From NCBI GenBank assembly GCA_964579735.1, contig CAZOHH010000020.1:1-32945 (forward strand): a DNA stretch of 32,945 nt, given 5' to 3'. The position numbers and the translations under genes were made by a program. How positions within the stretch are numbered: position 1 is the stretch's first letter; each line of letters opens with the position of its first letter. The notes under the pieces are model-generated. The model ran no database searches. It was not told the origin of the DNA and worked only from the letters and a program-made list of their open reading frames with translations. Positions 23,605 to 31,635 of this stretch are shown here, piece after piece. This DNA is from CAILLO01 sp964579735 (GTDB lineage Bacteria > Bacillota > Clostridia > Saccharofermentanales > UBA5734).

Positions 23605-24744
23605 TCAGGTGTCGGGGGGCGGTTCAGGGGATCTTCGTCGCTCCATGGAGATGGCAAGGAGTACGCCGAGAGCGAAGAAATTGACGACCATGGCGGTACC
23701 GCCCAGACTGACAAAAGGCAGCGGGATGCCGGTCACCGGCATCAGACCGATGTTCATGCCCAGATTCTCGATATAGTGGAAAGCGAAGACCGCCGCGATG
23801 CCGGCCGCCATGTAGGAGGTTGCGGGAGTCGGGGCACGGGAGGCGACGTAAAGCGTGCGTGCAAGAAAAAAGAAGATGAAGCACACCAGAGCGACGGCCC
23901 CGACGAAGCCCATCCGCTCGGCGAGTCCAGCATAGATGAAGTCGGAAGCCTTGACCGGGACCACGACATGCGTGCCGGTCAGGTTGCCGATCAGCCCGCC
24001 GGAGCCTATGGCCAGGCGGGAACGCTCCACCTGGAAGGCCATGTCGGGGTCGAGGCCAGGGAAAAGGAAGGCAAGCAGGCGGTTCCTCTGGAATGGCTGC
24101 AGAACGAAGAGAAAGATCGGAATCGCAGCGAGCAATGAACCGGAGAGGGCGATCAGGAAGAATCGGGCACGGATGCCCCAGACGAAAAGCATGCATACGA
24201 ACATGAAGACGATGACGATCGAGGTGCCGAGATCAGGCTGCTTCATGATGAGCGCGAGCACCGGAAGGTACAGCAGGGCGAGGCGGAGGCTTCCCTTGAG
24301 GTAGGTGATGCGTTTCAGATTCATGTCCTCGAAGACATAGGCCGAGCACATGGCCAGTCCCGCCTTCACGATCTCGGACGGTTGCAGGGTCCCGATCACG
24401 GGGATGGAGAGCCAGCTGTCCGAGCCCGTCGAGGCCTCCATGGTGAAGGTGTCGACGAGGACGAGGATCAGCAGGAACAGTCCTACCCCATAGGTTGCCC
24501 AACCCACGAGCTTCAGTGTAGGGATATCGACCAGACAGAGCAGCACGGCGATGGTGATGCCGGCCATGACCGCTCCCGCCTGTTTGACGAAGACGGCAGT
24601 GGCTCCATCGTAATCGGTTGCCAGAACGCCGGACAGCGCGAACAGGCCCATGGTCGAAATCAGCAGAACGGGGACGAGCAGCCAGTAGTCGAGCGTCCCG
24701 AAGAAGCTCTCCCGGCGTGTTCGTTCAAGCCCCGGCCGATCCAT
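23605..24744 (-). CDS. rodA: Rod-shape peptidoglycan glycosyltransferase RodA (SEDS family)
   Basis: 379 residues with about ten membrane segments. RodA polymerises lipid II during side-wall growth. Seen: GTLQPSEIVK, MKQPDLGTSIVI, and the large loop ending in PVKASDFIYAGLAERMG, which carries the Asp at the family's catalytic position. The end GIPLPFVSLGGTAMVVN is typical of SEDS proteins. ATG 24742-24744 has AAGGA five bases upstream and overlaps lgt by 20 bases. It is called RodA because FtsW is already in the dcw cluster; an FtsW/SpoVE-like paralogue is the alternative. No mreBCD or class B PBP gene accompanies it here. Confidence 0.88.
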   Translation of the reverse strand: MDRPGLERTRRESFFGTLDYWLLVPVLLISTMGLFALSGVLATDYDGATAVFVKQAGAVMAGITIAVLLCLVDIPTLKLVGWATYGVGLFLLILVLVDTFTMEASTGSDSWLSIPVIGTLQPSEIVKAGLAMCSAYVFEDMNLKRITYLKGSLRLALLYLPVLALIMKQPDLGTSIVIVFMFVCMLFVWGIRARFFLIALSGSLLAAIPIFLFVLQPFQRNRLLAFLFPGLDPDMAFQVERSRLAIGSGGLIGNLTGTHVVVPVKASDFIYAGLAERMGFVGAVALVCFIFFFLARTLYVASRAPTPATSYMAAGIAAVFAFHYIENLGMNIGLMPVTGIPLPFVSLGGTAMVVNFFALGVLLAISMERRRSPEPPPDT

Positions 24745-25666
24745 CCCCGTCCTTGTCTTCGGTTTCGGTGTCGGTATCGGGTTTCGATCCGGCGACCGCT
24801 GCTTCCTGCAGAGCGTCGAGGTACGCGCGCTTCTCGGCGCGGGAACGTAGAATCCAGAGGACCACGACGGAGGCGATCACCATCAACGCCGACAACCACA
24901 TGGAGACGCGCAGGTCGACCCCGAATAAAGGCGTGGTCAGGGGGTCCGTGCGGATGCTTTCTACGAAGAATCGGACGAAGCCATACATCCCTAGATATGC
25001 GAAAGTGGTTTCATAGGGCTGTCTGCTGCGCTTGCGAATCACCAGTAGAATCACGAAGATCAGAATGTTCGCGAGGAACTCGTAGAGGAAGGTGGGATGC
25101 ACGGGGTTGGCCGGAACGAGCCCAGCCGTGGCAGGAAGGGACTCGAGATAGGCCTGTGTCGCAGCGCTTTTCATGCCCCAAGGAAGCGTGGTGTTGTTGC
25201 CGAAGGCCTCCTGGTTGAAGAAGTTGCCCCAACGACCGATCGCCTGACCGAGCGGCAGGTACACGACGAGGAAGTCGACGATTCGGTGCAGACGGATTCT
25301 CTTGAGACGCGCGACGAGGGCAAGGCCTAGGAGGCCGCCGATCACTCCGCCATAGAAGGCGAGACCGCCGTTGCGGACGTCGATGATGGTGAGGAAGGTC
25401 CACTTCGTCGGAGAGAAGACGACATAATAGAGACGGGCGAAGACGATGGCGAGCGGGATCACGGCGATGACGACATCGAGGACGTCATCCGGGGTCAGAC
25501 CGAAACGCGGAGCGTGGCGCATGCCGAGGAATACGCAGAGAAGCACCGCGGTGGCGATCAGGATGCCGTACCAGTAGATCGGGAGTCCGAAGACGTTGAA
25601 TGCGACGCGGCTGACCGGCAGGTCGATGATGCCGAGGCCTGGGAAGCTGACGTAATTCATGTTCAT
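24725..25666 (-). CDS. lgt: Prolipoprotein diacylglyceryl transferase
   Basis: 313 residues with about seven membrane segments. Lgt moves diacylglycerol from phosphatidylglycerol to the lipobox cysteine. Present are FYGGVIGGLLG, the family signature QAIGRWGNFFNQEAFG, and HPTFLYE. The C-terminal 35 residues are a hydrophilic Asp/Glu/Thr-rich tail. I chose ATG 25664-25666 (GGAGG 11 bases upstream); a second ATG two codons on is possible. It follows the M16 gene by 4 bases. The lipoprotein at the left end of the window would be one of its substrates. Confidence 0.95.
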   Translation of the reverse strand: MNMNYVSFPGLGIIDLPVSRVAFNVFGLPIYWYGILIATAVLLCVFLGMRHAPRFGLTPDDVLDVVIAVIPLAIVFARLYYVVFSPTKWTFLTIIDVRNGGLAFYGGVIGGLLGLALVARLKRIRLHRIVDFLVVYLPLGQAIGRWGNFFNQEAFGNNTTLPWGMKSAATQAYLESLPATAGLVPANPVHPTFLYEFLANILIFVILLVIRKRSRQPYETTFAYLGMYGFVRFFVESIRTDPLTTPLFGVDLRVSMWLSALMVIASVVVLWILRSRAEKRAYLDALQEAAVAGSKPDTDTETEDKDGDGSAGA

Positions 25667-25670
25667 CGAA

Positions 25671-26984
25671 TCATGCACCTCCAGCGGGCAGAACGAAGGA
25701 GACGCTCGAGAGTTCCTCGTCCAGGATGAACCGCATCCAATCGGCGGCTTCTTCGAGAACCATACTATCATAGATGCGGGGATAATCGAATAGACCGATT
25801 CCGGCTAGAGCGGCGTGCAGAGCGGACAATCCGCATCCCTCCACCGAATCGAGTCCGCGGAGGAAGGAGCCGGCCGCGGCTTTACGCTGGGTGTCGAAGG
25901 CGCGTTCGTCCAGGCCCCGCGCGAAGGTTTCACGCATGCGGGCAAGTAAGGCCGAAGCGGCCTTTTCGGGTTCCGGACTCTCCCCACCCGCGGCGAGGAA
26001 GGCGAAGTCCTCCTCGCAGAGGTAATGAAAACCAAAGGAATCGGTCAACAGGCCTTCGGCATATAGATCATCGAAGACGTCCGACGTGCTGCCGAGCAGG
26101 GTCTCGAAGACAAGTCGACCGGCGCGCCGGCGCAGTGCGAAGTCCCAGGCCGAGGCCGTCTTGGGGAGTGCGGCGGACGGGTCCTTGATGCCGACCAGGA
26201 AGGAGGGCATGCCGACGTCCATTCGGGCTTCGGTTCGCACGACCCGGACGCTCGAAGGTTCATCCACTGGAACGGGACGGCCTTCGGGGCGTTCGGGAAT
26301 TCCGACGATGGCTTTCTCTACCAGAGGAAGAAGGCTTTCTGCGTCGAAGTCCCCGACGACGGCGAGAATCATGCGCGAGGGTGCATAGTAGGCATCGTGG
26401 ACGGCTTGAAGGTGTTCGGGCGAAATGGTCGCTACGGATTCCGCGGTGCCGCCGATATCGACCCGCACCGGATGCGACGCATAAAGACCTTCCAGGAGGC
26501 CGGTGAAGCATCGGGCGTCGGGCTCGTCCCGATACATCGAAAGCTCGGACAGGATGATCGGCCTTTCCGCTTCCACGCGCTCGAGGTTCAGAGCGGGGTG
26601 AAGCACGGCCTCCAGCATCTTCTCGAAGGCGGTCTCGAAGGCATCCGTGGCCGTGAAGTAATAGAGCGTATGCGTATGCGTCGTGTAGGCGTTCGCCTGG
26701 GCTCCGGTGGCCGATAGGGCGGAGAGAAGCCCTCCCTGGTCGTCGCGGGTGAAGACGCAGTGTTCGAGGTAGTGCGCCGTCCCGTCGGGAACCCGGTGTT
26801 CGACATCGGATGAAAAAGCCGTATGGACCGATCCATAGGGAATGGCGAATCCGCCGAATCGCCTGATGAATCCGGGCTTCGGGATATGAAGCAGAACCAG
26901 TCCGCACCGATGGGTGTAGACATCCATGCGCTCGCCGGACATCGAATCCCGAAGGGTTTCCAGCTTCCAGTCCACAAGATTCAT
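25671..26984 (-). CDS. M16-family zinc peptidase, catalytic subunit (YmfH-like)
   Basis: 437 residues. The inverted zinc motif HxxEH is intact: His71, Glu74 and His75 in HYLEH, with the distal Glu147 in LSELSMYRDEP. The N-terminal core with IPYGSVHT and VPDGTAHYLEH, and the second peptidase-like half (about 230-435), are typical of cytosolic M16 proteins such as Bacillus YmfH. Family members usually work as pairs, one subunit with the zinc motif and one without. The partner is the M16 domain encoded directly upstream, whose stop overlaps this ATG (ATGA). Substrate unknown; some relatives trim ribosomally made peptides. Confidence 0.92.
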   Translation of the reverse strand: MNLVDWKLETLRDSMSGERMDVYTHRCGLVLLHIPKPGFIRRFGGFAIPYGSVHTAFSSDVEHRVPDGTAHYLEHCVFTRDDQGGLLSALSATGAQANAYTTHTHTLYYFTATDAFETAFEKMLEAVLHPALNLERVEAERPIILSELSMYRDEPDARCFTGLLEGLYASHPVRVDIGGTAESVATISPEHLQAVHDAYYAPSRMILAVVGDFDAESLLPLVEKAIVGIPERPEGRPVPVDEPSSVRVVRTEARMDVGMPSFLVGIKDPSAALPKTASAWDFALRRRAGRLVFETLLGSTSDVFDDLYAEGLLTDSFGFHYLCEEDFAFLAAGGESPEPEKAASALLARMRETFARGLDERAFDTQRKAAAGSFLRGLDSVEGCGLSALHAALAGIGLFDYPRIYDSMVLEEAADWMRFILDEELSSVSFVLPAGGA

Positions 26985-29212
26985 TCGGTCTCCTCCCCTG
27001 GCAGCTGGACGAAGCAGGCCCGTTCCTTCAGGCGGCGGGCCAGTGCGACGACGCGCGCTCGGGTCACGGAGCGCAGTAGAAGAAGCGTCTCCTCCTGACG
27101 CAGGCGTCGGCCGGAGGAAATCCCTGCCAGATCCGCGGCGGAGAGGCGTGCGAGGTCATCGCCACGGGTGCGAAGGGAACTCTCGATCATTCGGATCGAG
27201 CTATCGAAAATCCGGTCGGGGAAATCGTCTGTGGCAAGCGCCTCGATCTGGCGACGCATCGAGGAAAGCGCTTCCTCCGTACGTTCCACCGGGACACCAC
27301 CGCAAAGCAGGATGCCGGAAAGGTATCGCAAGGGTGCGGAGAAGACGCTGTAGGCAAGTCCTTCTTCTTCGCGGACCTTCTCGAAGAGGAGCGAATGGGC
27401 ATCGCCTCCGAGCATGCTGTTGAGAACGGTCATGACGATGGTGTCCATCGAATAGTACGCCGGCGCGCCCTCATACGCCAGGCAAACCCTGGCCTGCTCG
27501 ACCTTCTTGCGCTCCACGACGGGGGCGGAAGCATTGGACATATCGGGGTTCCGAGAAGGCAATGCCGCAGGAGTCAACCCCGGGCATACGACGAGGCGGT
27601 CCTCCGCGGGGAATCGCTGCGTGAAACGCCGCAACGCCGCGAAGACCGATTCCAACGCCGTCTCCGCCCACTCTCCCGTCAGATGGAGCTGCACTGCGCC
27701 GTTGCGGAAGCACTCCTCGTAAGCGCGTTCGAGCTCCATCCGCGTCACCGCGCGGATCTCGGCATCCTCTCCGTCCTCCTCGAGACCGTGGGGGGAGCCG
27801 GCGCAGAAGATTTCCGTACATCTCTCGATGCAATGCCGGGTGCGGTCGTTTTCTCTCGAGGCGATTTCAGCAAGCTGGTTCTGCCGCTCTTCCTCGACGA
27901 TGGATTCGAGGAATTCCCCGCGCTCATCGCGCGCCGGAGTCAGGAGCATCTCGAACAGGAGACTGCAGGCGCCTTCGATGGGAGAGGAGCCATCGGTCCA
28001 GCGCGACAATGCGTCGGCCGTGAAATGTAGGACTTGAAGGTCCCCCTCCTTCTCGACCGAGGAATGGATATCGGCTCCATACTGGCCGTCGAGTTCGGCG
28101 GCGACCTCGGTCCGAAGCGGCAGTCGAGCGCAACTCGAGGAGAGGATGCGGGAGAGGAGCGAATTCCGGGAAGCGGTTTCCCGGGCGAGTGGAACCCGCA
28201 CGGACAGAGTGCATAGGGATGTGCGGAATCGGGACGTGCGAAGCAGATGGACCGGGATTCCATCGATACGGGCGACGATCCAACCCGATTCGTCCTTCCG
28301 ATGCATCTCCCTTGCCACTTCGATGTCCCGCTGCACCTGAAGACGAAGGCTCTCGACATCGTCGAAGCGTTCTTCCTCACGAAGTCTTTCCAAGAACTCC
28401 ACATCCAGCGTCTGGCCATATAGGTCGAGGTCGGTATCGAAGAGACAGGTCTCCACGAGGAGGTCCGTCGCCTCTGTCTCGATGGTCGGTCGATATCCGA
28501 GATTGGTCACCGACTCATAGGTCCTCTCCCCCACCCGTGCGCGAGTCCGGTATATGCCAGTTGGAGGAAGGACTCGGTCGCAGGGAGCCGTGAAATTCGC
28601 CGTCGGGAAACCGAGTTTGGTCGCAAGGCCCCTTCCCCGCTTGACCACGCCGCGCAGGGAATAGCCGCGGCCGAGCAAGGACGCCGCTTCCATCATCTGA
28701 CCCGCGGCGATCCGCTCGCGGATGGTCGTGCTCTTGATCAATGTCTCTCCCATGCGGACGGCATCGGTCACGAGGACCTCGACGCCCTTTCGGAGTCCCC
28801 AGTCCAAAAGGAAAGCGCAGTCCCCGGTCCGGCCCTTTCCGAAGCGATAGTCGTGTCCGACGACGACCAGTCGGGCACCCAGTCGTCCGACCAGATACTC
28901 GTCGAGGAATCTTTCCGCGGGCATCGCGGCGAAGTCGGCGTCGAAGGGCTGAACGACGACTTCCGAAACGCCGGAGTCGAGCAGGAGCGCTTTCTTTTCG
29001 TCGAGTGATATCAATGCGGCGGTCGAGCGGTCCGCCTTCCGTCCCGTTGCGGCATTGGCGGCGGGGTGCCGGTCGAAGGTAAGCACGGTCGGTACGAGGC
29101 CTAGTTCGGCGGAGCGTTGCAGCAGCATTCTCACGAGCTCCATGTGTCCGCGGTGCAGGCCATCGAAATAGCCGAGGCCGATGCCGACAGGGCGTGGTTC
29201 CAACCTATCCAT
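26981..29212 (-). CDS. ribF: RibF (riboflavin kinase/FAD synthetase) fused to an M16 peptidase-like domain
   Basis: 743 residues in one uninterrupted frame. Residues 1-302 are a complete RibF: GYFDGLHRGH (14-23), GHDYRFGKGRTGD (119-131), STTIRERIAAG (161-171), kinase part with KLGFPTANF (199-207) and the catalytic-type VETCLFDTDLDLYG (253-266), ending in the usual EERFDDVESL helix. From about 309 to 743 it is a complete M16B-like protein of the YmfF type, with DGIPVHLLRTSRF at its start and LLFEKVREEEGLAYSVFS later; it lacks HxxEH, as expected for the non-catalytic partner. About six residues link the two. The only internal ATG near the joint (28304-28306) has its purine-rich stretch directly against it, too close for normal initiation. 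ATG 29210-29212 (GGGGGAT upstream) overlaps truB by 8 bases. Confidence 0.88.
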   Translation of the reverse strand: MDRLEPRPVGIGLGYFDGLHRGHMELVRMLLQRSAELGLVPTVLTFDRHPAANAATGRKADRSTAALISLDEKKALLLDSGVSEVVVQPFDADFAAMPAERFLDEYLVGRLGARLVVVGHDYRFGKGRTGDCAFLLDWGLRKGVEVLVTDAVRMGETLIKSTTIRERIAAGQMMEAASLLGRGYSLRGVVKRGRGLATKLGFPTANFTAPCDRVLPPTGIYRTRARVGERTYESVTNLGYRPTIETEATDLLVETCLFDTDLDLYGQTLDVEFLERLREEERFDDVESLRLQVQRDIEVAREMHRKDESGWIVARIDGIPVHLLRTSRFRTSLCTLSVRVPLARETASRNSLLSRILSSSCARLPLRTEVAAELDGQYGADIHSSVEKEGDLQVLHFTADALSRWTDGSSPIEGACSLLFEMLLTPARDERGEFLESIVEEERQNQLAEIASRENDRTRHCIERCTEIFCAGSPHGLEEDGEDAEIRAVTRMELERAYEECFRNGAVQLHLTGEWAETALESVFAALRRFTQRFPAEDRLVVCPGLTPAALPSRNPDMSNASAPVVERKKVEQARVCLAYEGAPAYYSMDTIVMTVLNSMLGGDAHSLLFEKVREEEGLAYSVFSAPLRYLSGILLCGGVPVERTEEALSSMRRQIEALATDDFPDRIFDSSIRMIESSLRTRGDDLARLSAADLAGISSGRRLRQEETLLLLRSVTRARVVALARRLKERACFVQLPGEETE

Positions 29213-30218
29213 GGGCAATCCCCCATTCGGCGGCATCGGTGAAGACCCGCTCCGCGCGATAGACCGGAGTCCCCGCGTCCGAATCGTCCAGCCGGCAGAC
29301 CGCCATCAATCCGAGTCCTTCGCGCAGGACGGCCACGGTCTCCGGAATCTTTCCATCGGAGTCGATGATGACGGCGGGGACCTCGCGTCCGTTCACGATA
29401 CGCAGCGCGGACACGTCATCCAGAGTCAGCACGGGCAGGTCGGCGATGGCGGCCTCGAGGGGAAGCAGCCAATCGGCGGAGGCCAGGTTCGTCATGGCTT
29501 CTTCCCCGCGAACATGGCATATCTCCTCGATTTCCTCCAGCGTGTGGGCGGTCTCGATCCGAAAAGGACCACACTCCGTGCGAGACAACTCCTCCGCATG
29601 GGCACCGAAGCCGGATTCGCGGCCGAGGTCCACGCAAAGCGTGCGGATATAGGTGCCTTTGGTGCAGCGCAGAAGCAGGACGGCGCGCAGGACGCCATCC
29701 TCGCCGGAGACGGATTCGATGACGGCGGAGTGGATGCGGATGCGCCGGGCGGTCCGTTCAATCTCGATGCCCTGCCTTGCCAGGTCGTACAAGGGCCGGC
29801 CCCCTACCTTCACCGCAGAATACATGGGTGGCGTCTGCATGCGCTCGCCGACGAGTCCGGCGACGAGGGTGCGCAGCCGGGAGTCTCCATCGGCGCGCCA
29901 TTCGGCGAGTTCGGCCGGAGATGGCTCGCGCCCGCCGGTTCGGGTGCCGGTGCGGTCCTGGGTATCCGTCTCGATGCCGAAACGCACGGTGACACGATAT
30001 TCCTTGTCATATCCTTCCATGTACCGAACGAGTCCTGTCGCTCGACCGAGGACTATGGGCAGCACGCCCTCGGCGAACGGGTCGAGCGTACCGCAGTGGC
30101 CTACGCGCTGCACGCCCACGGCACGGCGGACACGGGCCACGCAGGCGAAGGAGGTCGATCCGATGGGCTTTCGGACCACGAGGATACCGCCCCGCACGGT
30201 CAATCCGTTTCCGAGCAT
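29205..30218 (-). CDS. truB: tRNA pseudouridine55 synthase
   Basis: 337 residues. TruB makes pseudouridine 55 in the T loop of tRNA. The catalytic Asp46 sits in GHCGTLDPFAEGVL; the VRKPIG start, KEYRVTVRFG, the QTPPMYSAVKVGGRPLY block and RCTKGTYIRTL are all family signatures. A C-terminal PUA-like domain covers roughly 245-330. ATG 30216-30218 has GGAAGGTG five bases upstream and overlaps nrnA by 19 bases. Order rbfA-nrnA-truB-ribF is the common Bacillota arrangement. Confidence 0.96.
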   Translation of the reverse strand: MLGNGLTVRGGILVVRKPIGSTSFACVARVRRAVGVQRVGHCGTLDPFAEGVLPIVLGRATGLVRYMEGYDKEYRVTVRFGIETDTQDRTGTRTGGREPSPAELAEWRADGDSRLRTLVAGLVGERMQTPPMYSAVKVGGRPLYDLARQGIEIERTARRIRIHSAVIESVSGEDGVLRAVLLLRCTKGTYIRTLCVDLGRESGFGAHAEELSRTECGPFRIETAHTLEEIEEICHVRGEEAMTNLASADWLLPLEAAIADLPVLTLDDVSALRIVNGREVPAVIIDSDGKIPETVAVLREGLGLMAVCRLDDSDAGTPVYRAERVFTDAAEWGIAHG

Positions 30219-31243
30219 CCAAGCACCTTCCTGGCCTGCGAAAGCACTCGCTCCCTGGCATCTTCCAGAGACGCCTCGACTGTGAATCCGGAGGCGCGGG
30301 CGTGTCCGCCTCCTCCAAAGCCGCGCGCAAAAGCGCAGGAGTCGAAGCCGTCGCCGCTGCGTGCGTTTACACGGATACCTTCCTGTTCGCCACGCTCTCG
30401 GAGGACGAAAGCGACTTCGACACCATCGACATCGCGCAGGCGTCCGGCAATGCCGTCCAAATCGCTTTCCATGGCCCCGCATTCCTCGATCAGGGATGCT
30501 GGAACTGCAAAGGAGGCGATTCTTCCGCCGCAGTCGAAGCGCGCATCCGTGAAGGCTCGGCCGGTGATACGCAGACGGCCCGGCGTCGTGGCGTCGAAGA
30601 TGCGCTGGGTGAGAGAACGGACATCGGCGCCATGGGCCAGGTAAGCGGCCGCGGCGAGGAAGGATTCGGCGTTGGCATTGGCGAATCGAAACCCTCCGGT
30701 GTCGGCCAGCAGCGCGGCAAGGAGGCATTGTGCCGATTCGGTGTCCATGGGGTCGGAACCTGTCTTCGACGCGATGGCCTGTAGGACTCGATGGACGAGT
30801 TCGCCGCAGGAGGATGCCGTCGGGTCGATGAAACGCAGGACCCCGTCATCCGGAATTCCGGTGCCAAAAGCCGACGGGTGGTGGTCGATGACGATGCGCA
30901 CGGGAGCGGACTGGAACATAGGCGCCCGTGCGCCGAGCCGCTGCGGGCCTTCGCAGTCGAGGGCGATCGCGAGGGTCTGGAAACCCGTGAAGATGGGGTC
31001 CGCGGGATCCGGCCGGACAAGGGCGCGGTCTGCACCGGGCAGGAAGCCGAAAGGGGCGGTCGGCGGCTCCTCGAGGACGACCAGAGAACGGATGCCGATC
31101 CGCTGAAGAGCGGCGGAAAGTCCGAAACTCGCCCCCAGAGCATCGCCGTCCGCGCCAATATGCGGATATACGACCACGCCGTCTGAACGGCCGGCAGGTC
31201 CCAGAAGGGAGTCGACGATCGCAATGGGGACGGGAACCGGCAT
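30200..31243 (-). CDS. nrnA: DHH/DHHA1 phosphoesterase (NrnA-like)
   Basis: 347 residues. Relatives degrade short RNA oligonucleotides (nanoRNA) and dephosphorylate 3'-phosphoadenosine 5'-phosphate; some also cut cyclic dinucleotide products. Metal-binding residues are seen in PHIGADGDALG (27-37) and the name-giving DHH at 120-122, with LLADTGGFRF further on. The C-terminal DHHA1 domain ends with the nucleotide-binding GGGGHARASGF. I chose ATG 31241-31243, six bases after GAGGTG; a GTG at 31252 lies on the ribosome site itself. It sits 25 bases after rbfA. Confidence 0.93.
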   Translation of the reverse strand: MPVPVPIAIVDSLLGPAGRSDGVVVYPHIGADGDALGASFGLSAALQRIGIRSLVVLEEPPTAPFGFLPGADRALVRPDPADPIFTGFQTLAIALDCEGPQRLGARAPMFQSAPVRIVIDHHPSAFGTGIPDDGVLRFIDPTASSCGELVHRVLQAIASKTGSDPMDTESAQCLLAALLADTGGFRFANANAESFLAAAAYLAHGADVRSLTQRIFDATTPGRLRITGRAFTDARFDCGGRIASFAVPASLIEECGAMESDLDGIAGRLRDVDGVEVAFVLRERGEQEGIRVNARSGDGFDSCAFARGFGGGGHARASGFTVEASLEDARERVLSQARKVLGCSETD

Positions 31244-31268
31244 CGAGGTCACCTCGTGGATTCGGAGT

Positions 31269-31631
31269 CTACTCGTCCTTTGAAGGACGCTGCCCCTTGT
31301 TCACTTCGTCGATCAGTTTCGCAAGACGGAAACCGCGCTCGATCGAGTCGTCGATCACGAAGCGAAGTTCCGGTGCGATACGCAATCGGATCCGGGAGGC
31401 CACTTCCCGGCGGAGAAAGCCGGCGGCGCTCTTCAGCGCCGCCGCCGCATCCTTCTTGGCCGCATCGTCCCCCATCACGCTGATGAAGATCTTGGCGTGC
31501 GAGAGGTCGCGGGACATCTCGACGTCGACGACCGACACCATCGCGGGGAGCCGCGGGTCCTTGACGCTGTCGCGAAGGAGGGATGCGACGACGTCGCGCA
31601 CCTCTTCGCCGACCCTATCGGATCTTTCCAT
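31269..31631 (-). CDS. rbfA: Ribosome-binding factor A
   Basis: 120 residues, the normal size. RbfA helps mature the 30S subunit, chiefly the 5' end of 16S rRNA. The KH-like fold pattern is visible: RVGEEVRDVVASLLRDSVKDPRL, the strand VSVVDVEMSRDLSHAKIFISV and the C-terminal RLRIAPELRFVIDDSIERG. ATG 31629-31631 has AAAGGGG about 9 bases upstream and lies 4 bases after the infB stop. Confidence 0.96.
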   Translation of the reverse strand: MERSDRVGEEVRDVVASLLRDSVKDPRLPAMVSVVDVEMSRDLSHAKIFISVMGDDAAKKDAAAALKSAAGFLRREVASRIRLRIAPELRFVIDDSIERGFRLAKLIDEVNKGQRPSKDE

Positions 31632-31635
31632 GTGG

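Noticed and set aside
28284..28306. Separate start for an unfused M16 gene at ATG 28306
   Set aside because: No stop codon ends RibF before it, and the purine-rich stretch abuts the ATG with no spacing, so a continuous fusion is the simpler reading.
26981..29212. FMN riboswitch controlling ribF
   Set aside because: The gene overlaps truB by 8 bases, leaving no leader in which a riboswitch could lie.
29181..30644. 487-codon plus-strand open frame opposite truB
   Set aside because: Antisense shadow of a gene with complete TruB signatures; no family motif or ribosome site.
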